A DNA stretch of 64,000 nt, taken from Bacillota bacterium. Lineage in GTDB: Bacteria; Bacillota; Clostridia; Oscillospirales; Acutalibacteraceae. Of the stretch, positions 57,436 to 64,000 are shown one piece after another. Within the stretch, counting starts at the first letter, position 1. Every line of letters starts with the position of its first letter. Under the pieces are notes generated by a model. That model was not told the DNA's origin. It made no database searches and worked only from the letters and a program-made list of their open reading frames with translations. The stretch spans positions 1-64,000 of the forward strand of contig JAKJCA010000004.1 in NCBI GenBank assembly GCA_022706685.1, read 5' to 3'. Both the position numbers and the translations under genes were made by a program.

Positions 57436-59763
57436 ATGAAAGTAACGAAAAAATTCGCCGCGATAGCCCTCGCTTTCGTGCTCCTAACCGGCGTTTGCGT
57501 TGTGCCTGCTTCCGCCGGCGCCGCGCCGGCGCCGTTTTACCTGGGTGATAAAAACGGCGACGGCATCGTCGGCATTTCCGACTTTGTGCTTCTTCTGCGC
57601 GCCCTCTTCGGTATCGCGCCCCTGCAGAGCGACAGCGCGCTTCGCGCGGATGTCGACGCCGACGGTACTACGGGGTTCAAAGACGCTTTTCTGATTCTGC
57701 TCACCGCGCTGAAAATGATCCCGCCCGCAGAATATAACGCCGGAGGCGGCGAAACGGAGGAATTCGTCATGGGATCCCACGACCTTGTCGTATCGCCGTT
57801 GGGCAGCGACCTGTGGAGCGGTAAAATACCCGAACCCAATGCAGAGGGAACAGACGGGCCGCTCGCCAGCATCGAAGAAGCGAAAGAACGGCTGAAGAAA
57901 CTCAAGAACATCGACTGCGGCGAAGGCAGCGACTGTATCCTCAAAGATGTGACCGTCTGGCTGAGGGAAGGCGCCTATTTCCCCGCCGCGACGCTGAAAT
58001 TCGGTCCCGATGACCTGGGCAACGTCACGTACAAAGCTTATCCGGGAGAGAAGCCGGCAATATCCGGCGCGGTTCCCGTCAGCGGCTGGAGGGCCGAAAC
58101 CGTCAACGGCGTCCCGGCATGGACAACGCAGTTGGAGCCCGGCACCGCGTTTAACACATTATACCGCGGCGGCACCAGCCTGCCGAGGCCCCGCTTTCCG
58201 AAAGAAGGCGAACTGAACGTCGCTTCGGTCAACCACGCGGACGAGCTCGCACCCGACAGCACCTATTTCAAAGCGAACCTTTCTTTCAACGCCAACCCGG
58301 CCGATATGTTCGCGTTTCACAACCTCAAGGATGTCGACGTGCGCATTCTGCATTTCTGGAAAGATGAACTCATCCCGTTGGAGAGTTTTGATCCCGCCAC
58401 CGGCTATGTGCGCCTTTCGAAACCCTCGAGCATGACCATCAGCGAGGGCGACCGTTATTTCTTCGAAAATGTTTTTGAAGCCCTCGACGAACCCGGCGAA
58501 TGGTACCTCGACCAGGTCACGGGCAAACTCGCCTATGTGCCCGAACCCTCCGAAGACATCGCGTCAACGGTCCTCTATGCCGGCAAGCTCGAGCGAATCA
58601 TGAGCATCGACTCGGTCGACGGCATCGTCTTTGAAGGCATCACGTTCAGGGACAGCGAGTGGAACATCGTACCGCAGCCGCTCGAGAACTCGCAGGCGGC
58701 GTACGGCGTCGCGCCGTGCATCCTGGTTCAAAACGCCGAAAATATCGCGTTTACCTCCTGCAGGCTCGAGAATATCGGCGCCAGCGGCATCAAAATCGGC
58801 GCCGACTGCCAAAACTGCTCGGTCACCGGCTCTTTGTTTTATAAAATCGGCGCCAACGCCGTCTTTATCGAAGGGCAAAATTTACAGCCGGGCGACGCGC
58901 GGGTGACGCGGAATATTAAAGTGTCCGATAACCATATTTACCGATACGGCAGAAACTTCAACAACGCCATCGGCGTGCTGCTCATCCACGCACGTGAGTG
59001 CGAAATTTCCCACAATGAAATTCACGACGGCTTCTACACTGGAATATCCGCCGGCTGGGTGTGGGGCTACGGCTACAATGTGACCGATTATCTGAAAATT
59101 TCCGATAATCTGATTTACGACATCGGCCAGGGCTGGCTGGCGGATATGGGCGGCATCTATACGCTGGGCATGCAGCCGCATACCGTCGTCAGCGGCAATG
59201 TGGTGCACGACGTCGGTTGCTACAGCGGCAGCAGCGGCTACGGCGGCTGGGGCATTTACCTCGACGAGGGTTCCACCGGCATCACGGTGGAGAACAACCT
59301 TGCCTACGACTGCTCTTCGCAGGGCTTCCACCAGCACTACGGCCGCGAAAATCTTGTGCGCAACAATATTTTCGCCTTCAACGCCGACGGCCAGGTCCGT
59401 GTTTCCAGAGTGGAGGAGCACACATCCCTTTTTCTGAAAAACAACATCATTGTTTCGAAAAACCAGCCGATTTATACGGGCATCACCAAAGGGCAGTTTG
59501 TGGATGACAGCAACCTTTACTGGGACTATTGCCGAGGCGCAATCGTTCTCAGCGGCTCGACGACGAATATTTTTGATAGAATCTATCCCATCACCGCGCG
59601 CTGCCGCGGCTACTACAATCACGGGGTATTCGAAGACCCGCGTTTTGTGGATGCCTGCGCGAGGGATTTCCGGCTCAAGCGCGGTTCACCCGCCTTCGAA
59701 GCCGGTTTCGTCGAGTGGGATATTTCGGCGGCAGGCACCTTGACGGCGTTCGATGTCGGTTAA
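57436..59763 (+). CDS. Secreted right-handed beta-helix protein with N-terminal type I dockerin
   Basis: The 775-residue protein has a signal peptide (KFAAIALAFVLLTGVCVVPASAG) and at once a dockerin with two calcium loops, DKNGDGIVGISD and DVDADGTTGFKD (about residues 37-95). Residues from about 115 carry a parallel beta-helix carbohydrate-active-like domain (SPLGSDLWSGK, EGITFRDSEWN, HNEIHDGFYTGISAGWVWGYG, GNVVHDVGCYSG). It resembles right-handed beta-helix polysaccharide lyases/hydrolases, e.g. GH141-like; substrate unknown. Dockerin at the N-terminus is less common than at the C-terminus. It probably docks to a cohesin scaffold encoded elsewhere. Confidence 0.85.
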   Translation: MKVTKKFAAIALAFVLLTGVCVVPASAGAAPAPFYLGDKNGDGIVGISDFVLLLRALFGIAPLQSDSALRADVDADGTTGFKDAFLILLTALKMIPPAEYNAGGGETEEFVMGSHDLVVSPLGSDLWSGKIPEPNAEGTDGPLASIEEAKERLKKLKNIDCGEGSDCILKDVTVWLREGAYFPAATLKFGPDDLGNVTYKAYPGEKPAISGAVPVSGWRAETVNGVPAWTTQLEPGTAFNTLYRGGTSLPRPRFPKEGELNVASVNHADELAPDSTYFKANLSFNANPADMFAFHNLKDVDVRILHFWKDELIPLESFDPATGYVRLSKPSSMTISEGDRYFFENVFEALDEPGEWYLDQVTGKLAYVPEPSEDIASTVLYAGKLERIMSIDSVDGIVFEGITFRDSEWNIVPQPLENSQAAYGVAPCILVQNAENIAFTSCRLENIGASGIKIGADCQNCSVTGSLFYKIGANAVFIEGQNLQPGDARVTRNIKVSDNHIYRYGRNFNNAIGVLLIHARECEISHNEIHDGFYTGISAGWVWGYGYNVTDYLKISDNLIYDIGQGWLADMGGIYTLGMQPHTVVSGNVVHDVGCYSGSSGYGGWGIYLDEGSTGITVENNLAYDCSSQGFHQHYGRENLVRNNIFAFNADGQVRVSRVEEHTSLFLKNNIIVSKNQPIYTGITKGQFVDDSNLYWDYCRGAIVLSGSTTNIFDRIYPITARCRGYYNHGVFEDPRFVDACARDFRLKRGSPAFEAGFVEWDISAAGTLTAFDVG

Positions 59764-59784
59764 CCGGCCCGAGAGGTGCTCAAC

Positions 59785-61014
59785 ATGAAGGTTGCCGGTA
59801 TTGTGGCCGAATACAACCCTTTTCATCTGGGGCATGACTACCATATCCGGCAGACGAGGCAGCTTACCGGAGCGACGCATGTCGCCGTTGTGATGAGCGG
59901 CAACTTTGTGCAGCGCGCCGAGCCCGCCATCGCGGAAAAAAACGCGCGCGCGGCCATTGCGGTCGGCTGCGGCGCTGATTTGGTCCTCGAACTGCCCGTG
60001 GCATGGGCTTGCGCCACGGCGCAAACTTTCGCTTTCGGCGCCGTATCCCTGCTCGACGGCCTCGGCTGCGTCGATACGCTGAGTTTCGGCAGCGAATGCG
60101 GCGATACGGCTGCCTTAAGCCGTTTGGCAAAGGGTGTGTCGGGCGAACCGTTCAACGCCGCCGTGCGCGCGCAGCTGAAAAGCGGTCTTCCGCTTGCCGC
60201 GATACGGGAAAGGTGCGCCGTGAGCCTGTTCGGCAGACAAACCGCGTTGCCGCTGACCACCCCCAACGACACCCTCGCCGTCGAATACCTCTCGGCGCTC
60301 GGAAAACTCGGTTCCTGCATCGAACCGTTTGCCGTAAAAAGAATTGGCGCCGGCCATGACAGCGAGCGCGCCGACGGCACATACCGCAGCGCATCGCAAA
60401 TCCGCTCGATGATCAGAAACGGCGAGGCTTTCTCCGCGTTTCTCCCGCAGGCTTCCGCCGAAGGATTGGAAGAGGAAATCGCCTCCGGGCGCGCCCCCGC
60501 GGATTACGGCAAACTTGAAACGGCGGTGCTCTACGCGCTCAGGCGCATGCCCCCCGAAGAGTTCCGGGCGCTGCCGGATATTTCGGAGGGTATTGAAAAC
60601 CGTATCATCAAAGCCGCCATGCAAACCGCGGACCTGGAGACGCTTTGCCTTGCGGCGAAAACCAAACGCTATTCCCACGCCAGAATCAGAAGGATTGTTT
60701 TAAGCGCCTTTCTCGGTATCCGCGCTGCCGACTCCGACGGCGCTCCGCTGTACGCGCGCGTGCTCGCCGCCAATGAAAAAGGCATGGAAGTGCTCAAAGC
60801 CGCGGCGGCGCGGGGTACGGTTCCCGCCGTAGTGAGCGCTTCGCAAATTGCCAAACTCGGCGGGAGGGCGGCGGCAGCCGACGCGCTTGAAAGCAGGACG
60901 GACGCCATCTTCGCGCTCTGTCTTCCAAACCCTCTAAGCCACAGGCCGCAAAGCGGCGTGAAGTTTGCGCCGGTTTCAAACATTCAATCAACGAAACGGG
61001 TAACGGAGAGATAA
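59785..61014 (+). CDS. tmcAL: tRNA(Met) cytidine acetate ligase
   Basis: The 409-residue nucleotidyltransferase-like protein starts KVAGIVAEYNPFHLGHDYHI (the HxGH-type site), then VVMSGNFVQRAEPA, LELPVAWACATAQTFAFGAV and FGSECGD. This matches the TmcAL family that makes N4-acetylcytidine at the wobble position of elongator tRNA-Met using acetate and ATP. It acts on acetate, the product of AckA nearby. ATG 59785 follows GAGAGG by 8 bases. Confidence 0.93.
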   Translation: MKVAGIVAEYNPFHLGHDYHIRQTRQLTGATHVAVVMSGNFVQRAEPAIAEKNARAAIAVGCGADLVLELPVAWACATAQTFAFGAVSLLDGLGCVDTLSFGSECGDTAALSRLAKGVSGEPFNAAVRAQLKSGLPLAAIRERCAVSLFGRQTALPLTTPNDTLAVEYLSALGKLGSCIEPFAVKRIGAGHDSERADGTYRSASQIRSMIRNGEAFSAFLPQASAEGLEEEIASGRAPADYGKLETAVLYALRRMPPEEFRALPDISEGIENRIIKAAMQTADLETLCLAAKTKRYSHARIRRIVLSAFLGIRAADSDGAPLYARVLAANEKGMEVLKAAAARGTVPAVVSASQIAKLGGRAAAADALESRTDAIFALCLPNPLSHRPQSGVKFAPVSNIQSTKRVTER

Positions 61015-61016
61015 AT

Positions 61017-62501
61017 TTGACGCTGACTATTTTGAAGGACGGGGTTCCTCAAACCCTTGCGGCTGCAAAAGGGGAGAACCTGCTGAATATTTTAAGAACG
61101 CAGGGTTACGACATCAACTCTGTCTGTTCGGGCAACGGCAGCTGCGGCAAGTGTAAAGTCCACTTTCTGACGACGCCTCCGCCCCTGTCGCGCGTCGAAC
61201 AGCGCATGCTCTCGCCGCAGGAGATTTCGGAGGGGATGCGCCTTGCCTGCCGTGTCGCGCTCGAAGGCGACTGCACGGTTGAAATACCATCCGATTCCGG
61301 TATGGCGATCGCCGGCGCGGGCGTAGAAAAGCGAGAAAACGGTGACGGTCGCTGCTTCGCCGCCGTCGATATCGGAACGACCACCCTGGTCGCGGCGCTC
61401 GTCGATGCCTCGGGCTCTGTTCTCGCCACAAAAGGCGAAAAAAACCGTCAGGCCGCGTTTGGCGCCGACGTCATTTCGAGGGTCAAGCACATCCATACCG
61501 GCGGGCTTGGCGAACTGCAGCGTACCGTCGCCGCGCAAATCGATTCGATGCTTCTCGGCCTGCTCAAGGAGTTCCCTGCCGCCCGGCTCGAAAGCACGAC
61601 CGTCAGCGGCAACACCGCCATGCTCAACATTTTTTTTAACGAAGATTGCTCCGGCCTCGGTTTTGCGCCGTATACGCCCGCTTTCCTGTCATCGCGCAGG
61701 GCGTCCGCCGCGTCGCTCGGCCTGAGTGTCGGCGGGGACGTCGTTTCGGTCGCCGGCATGGCGAGTTTCGCAGGCGGCGACATCACGGCGGGCATCGTCG
61801 CCTTGCCCGCGCAGGACGACGGCCTCGCCATGCTCATCGACCTTGGTACCAACGCCGAAATCGCCCTCTACGGCCGCGGTAAAATCTGGTGCACCTCAGC
61901 CGCCGCGGGCCCCGCTTTTGAGGGGGCGAGCATCCGGCAGGGGATGGGCGCGGTCAACGGCGCGGTTTGCTCGTTTGAATTGGTTAACGGCAACCCCCGT
62001 GTGCGGACCATCGGCAACAAACCCGCCATGGGCATCTGCGGCTCCGGCCTCATCGATATCGCCGCGCAGCTGCTGGAAAACGGCATTCTCGATGAAACGG
62101 GCAGGCTGCTCGGCGGCAGTTTTGAAATTTGTGACGGCGTCAGCCTGTACGCTGAGGATATCAGGGAATTGCAACTGGCCAAAGCGGCCATCGCCGCGGC
62201 CATCGAACTGCTCGTCGCCCGCTCCGGCGTCGCTTTCGATGACATCGCCGATGTCTTTATCAGCGGCGGCTTCGGCAGTTATATCAATACCGCCAACGCG
62301 GTCCGTCTCGGTCTGCTGCCCGAACAGCTCAAAAAGAAAACGGCCGCCGTGGGCAACAGCAGCCTTGCGGGCTGTATCCTTTGCGCCGTATCACCGGAGA
62401 AGATGGCATTAGCCGATGAGATAGCAAAAAAAGCAGTCTACTTAGAACTGACCAACTCCGCCGCGTTCTCCGACGCTTATATCGAGCACATGTTGTTTTA
62501 G
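61017..62501 (+). CDS. DUF4445/RACo-like corrinoid-protein reductive activase
   Basis: The 494-residue protein has an N-terminal [2Fe-2S] ferredoxin-type domain (CSGNGSCGKCKVHF, then LACRVALEGDC) and a C-terminal ASKHA-fold part with AVDIGTTTLVAAL, IDLGTNAEIALYG and GICGSGLIDIAAQLL. This is the layout of RACo/RamA-type activases that reduce inactive cob(II)alamin to cob(I)alamin at the cost of ATP. It begins with TTG 61017, two bases after the tmcAL stop, with GGAGAG ahead. The URO-D-type methyltransferase gene follows. Confidence 0.9.
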   Translation: MTLTILKDGVPQTLAAAKGENLLNILRTQGYDINSVCSGNGSCGKCKVHFLTTPPPLSRVEQRMLSPQEISEGMRLACRVALEGDCTVEIPSDSGMAIAGAGVEKRENGDGRCFAAVDIGTTTLVAALVDASGSVLATKGEKNRQAAFGADVISRVKHIHTGGLGELQRTVAAQIDSMLLGLLKEFPAARLESTTVSGNTAMLNIFFNEDCSGLGFAPYTPAFLSSRRASAASLGLSVGGDVVSVAGMASFAGGDITAGIVALPAQDDGLAMLIDLGTNAEIALYGRGKIWCTSAAAGPAFEGASIRQGMGAVNGAVCSFELVNGNPRVRTIGNKPAMGICGSGLIDIAAQLLENGILDETGRLLGGSFEICDGVSLYAEDIRELQLAKAAIAAAIELLVARSGVAFDDIADVFISGGFGSYINTANAVRLGLLPEQLKKKTAAVGNSSLAGCILCAVSPEKMALADEIAKKAVYLELTNSAAFSDAYIEHMLF

Positions 62502-62527
62502 ATTTTGAAACGGAGGCTTTAATAATA

Positions 62528-63610
62528 ATGATGACAGGTATTGAGCGTATATCGCGGAACCTTCAGAGGAAAAAGGCGGACAGGATCGGGCTGTATGAGC
62601 ATTTTTGGGGTGATACGCATAAAACATGGTTAAGCCAGGGTGAAATCAATGAAAATGAAAGCCTGGAGGACATTTTCGGTTTTGATTTTGCGGGTTCCTG
62701 GCCGTTCAATTTTACGGCCGACCTTGATTTTGTGCCGGAAAGGCTGACCGAAGATGAGGATACCTATACCACACTTGACGGCAACGGCGCGACCCTGCGC
62801 CGGCATAAAAAACACGACACCACGCCGGAACACATCGATTTTTCCGTCAAAGACAGCAGGGCATATTATGAAAAAATACAGCCCTTGATTACCCCGTCCG
62901 AGAGACGAGTTGATTTCTGGGGATATGCTGCCGCGAAGAAAAAAGCCGCCGAAAAACAGCGTTTTTTTGTTTGGAGCGGCGTCAACGTTTTCGAACTGAT
63001 GCATCCTGTCTGCGGCCACGAGAATATGCTCGTCGGCATGGCGCTGGAGCCTCAATGGATTGCCGAAATGGCGATGGATTATGCCAGGGCGACCGTTGCC
63101 ATGCAGGAAATGCTGTTCAGCGAAGCGGGCAAGCCGGATGGTATCTGGTATTATGAAGATATGGGCTTTAAAGACAGGCCGTTCATGTCGCCGGCCATGT
63201 ATAAAGAACTGATTCAACCGGCGCACAAATATACGATTGATTTTGCCAAGAGCCTGAACCTGCCGGTCATTATGCATTCCTGCGGCTTTGTGGAACCGCT
63301 GCTGCCGGGCATGATGGAAGCGGGCATTGACTGCCTGCAGGTCATCGAAGTGAAGGCGGGGATGGACCTTCTGCGTATATATAAAAATTACGGCGACAGG
63401 CTGTCTTTGATGGGCGGCATCGATGTCCGCGCTCTGTACTCCAATGACAGAAAGATCATTGACGCCGAGCTTGAGGCAAAGATTCCGATTGTGAAAGAAG
63501 GATTCGGATATACCCTGCACAGCGATCATTCAATACCCAATACCGTCGAGTTTGAGACATACAAATATTTTGTTGAAAAAGGGCTTGAACTGGGCAGCTA
63601 TACCGGATGA
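62528..63610 (+). CDS. Uroporphyrinogen decarboxylase (URO-D) family methyltransferase-like protein
   Basis: The 360-residue protein has the URO-D family features KADRIGLYEHFWGD, the HSCG motif near residue 252 (His/Cys as zinc ligands in MtaA/MtbA-like methyltransferases), MGGIDVRAL and HSDHSIPNTV near the end. The typical C-terminal Cys ligand of MtaA is replaced by this His-rich motif, so it may be a more distant branch. With the activase it suggests methyl transfer to or from a corrinoid protein; the methyl donor is unknown. It is the last gene of the long plus-strand series. Confidence 0.82.
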   Translation: MMTGIERISRNLQRKKADRIGLYEHFWGDTHKTWLSQGEINENESLEDIFGFDFAGSWPFNFTADLDFVPERLTEDEDTYTTLDGNGATLRRHKKHDTTPEHIDFSVKDSRAYYEKIQPLITPSERRVDFWGYAAAKKKAAEKQRFFVWSGVNVFELMHPVCGHENMLVGMALEPQWIAEMAMDYARATVAMQEMLFSEAGKPDGIWYYEDMGFKDRPFMSPAMYKELIQPAHKYTIDFAKSLNLPVIMHSCGFVEPLLPGMMEAGIDCLQVIEVKAGMDLLRIYKNYGDRLSLMGGIDVRALYSNDRKIIDAELEAKIPIVKEGFGYTLHSDHSIPNTVEFETYKYFVEKGLELGSYTG

Positions 63611-63698
63611 GAACACAACTTGGCGGTTTGAAAAAGGCAGTAAGACAGATAAACCGTCCCACAGCCTCTCACAGCCTCTATGTATCGAGCAAGTTTTA

Positions 63699-64000
63699 TT
63701 AGACTTCCGCTAAACAGCGCGTCTCGTCCGCCCTCGTGACGCGCGCGCTGACTATCATCGCGCGCCGCAGCCCGGTGCCGCTGACGGCGACCGGTGTATA
63801 GTTGGAGGTGTAGCCAATCCACAGCCCGTCGGGTCCCTTCTGCTCGAGCAGCACCTCGACGGTTTTGCCCGTCTGCCGCCGCAGAAAATCCGAGCGTATT
63901 TCCTGCGCTGCCGCGTTGAGTTGCCGGCAGCGTTTTTGTATCGTGCCCCTGTCGACCGCGCCCGGCAGCCGCGCCGCGGCGGTACCCGGCCGTGCGGAAA
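63699..64000 (-). CDS. mtaB: MtaB-type tRNA methylthiotransferase, C-terminal end only
   Basis: The frame is open from the window edge to the stop at 63701-63699, giving about 100 codons of the C-terminus. It reads RPGTAAARLPGAVDRG, then GKTVEVLLEQKGPDGLWIGY and TSNYTPVAV, matching the end of MiaB-like radical SAM enzymes of the MtaB (t6A to ms2t6A37) branch. The radical SAM core lies outside the window. The assignment to MtaB over MiaB or RimO is likely but based only on this end. Confidence 0.75.
   Translation of the reverse strand, partial: SARPGTAAARLPGAVDRGTIQKRCRQLNAAAQEIRSDFLRRQTGKTVEVLLEQKGPDGLWIGYTSNYTPVAVSGTGLRRAMIVSARVTRADETRCLAEV

Noticed and set aside
63655-63680. Short tandem repeat of acagcctct near the window end
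   Set aside because: Only two copies of nine bases; likely chance.
63598-63822. A 74-codon minus-strand frame at the right edge
   Set aside because: It overlaps the true mtaB C-terminus in another frame; only the latter has family motifs.

Overview
The window looks like a chromosomal segment of a GC-rich anaerobic Firmicute of class Clostridia. Supporting evidence is a ferredoxin-linked 2-oxoacid oxidoreductase operon, a CIRCE-controlled groES-groEL pair, type III pantothenate kinase beside an ECF transporter subunit, NrdR, MscL with a zinc ribbon, two type I dockerin proteins and a corrinoid-activase-like protein. Nothing in it looks like a phage, plasmid or insertion sequence, and I found no rRNA, tRNA or CRISPR array. 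A fermentative, polysaccharide-degrading lifestyle is the natural reading (xylose catabolism, acetate kinase, glycosidases, dockerins). The species cannot be named from the sequence.

Layout. 0-8.8 kb: the end of a ribosomal S1-type protein with an odd repeat tail, a five-gene 2-oxoacid:ferredoxin oxidoreductase operon, a PHP phosphoesterase, a small phosphatase and groEL/groES on the minus strand. 8.8-25.3 kb: housekeeping and transport genes on both strands (metallophosphatase, TIM-barrel isomerase, nrdR, TetR regulator, pantothenate uptake and phosphorylation, radical SAM protein, hemolysin III, mscL, proC, DUF4091 hydrolase-like protein, P5C dehydrogenase, ABC exporter, manA). 25.4-33.1 kb: a five-gene glycan operon (beta-propeller/helical protein, DHDPS-like aldolase, ChbG-like deacetylase, GH38 alpha-mannosidase, secreted DUF4474 protein), followed on the minus strand by a frameshifted sulfatase and a pyridoxamine kinase. 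35.8-43.0 kb: a nucleoside salvage run deoC-deoB-cdd-pdp, a DUF362 iron-sulfur protein and two related membrane proteins of unknown function. 43.3-52.2 kb: one 9-kb gene for a secreted protein of about 2983 residues with fifteen Listeria-Bacteroides (InlB B-type) repeats and a C-terminal dockerin. 52.3-63.6 kb: ackA on the minus strand, then a tightly packed plus-strand series xylA-xylB-propeller-dockerin beta-helix-tmcAL-corrinoid activase-URO-D methyltransferase. The window closes with the C-terminal end of mtaB on the minus strand.

How the parts work together (inference). Dockerin-bearing surface proteins and secreted glycosidase-like proteins would act on plant or other polysaccharides. 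Sugars enter through XylA/XylB and ManA, nucleosides through the deo genes to triose phosphate and acetaldehyde, 2-oxoacids are oxidised by the ferredoxin-linked enzyme, and AckA would make ATP from acetyl phosphate. The most unusual items are the giant dockerin protein with an internal codon-usage switch, the in-frame palindromic repeats in the S1 tail, the overlapping divergent ackA/xylA promoters, the tandem pair of related membrane proteins, and the corrinoid-type activase/methyltransferase pair without a visible corrinoid protein.
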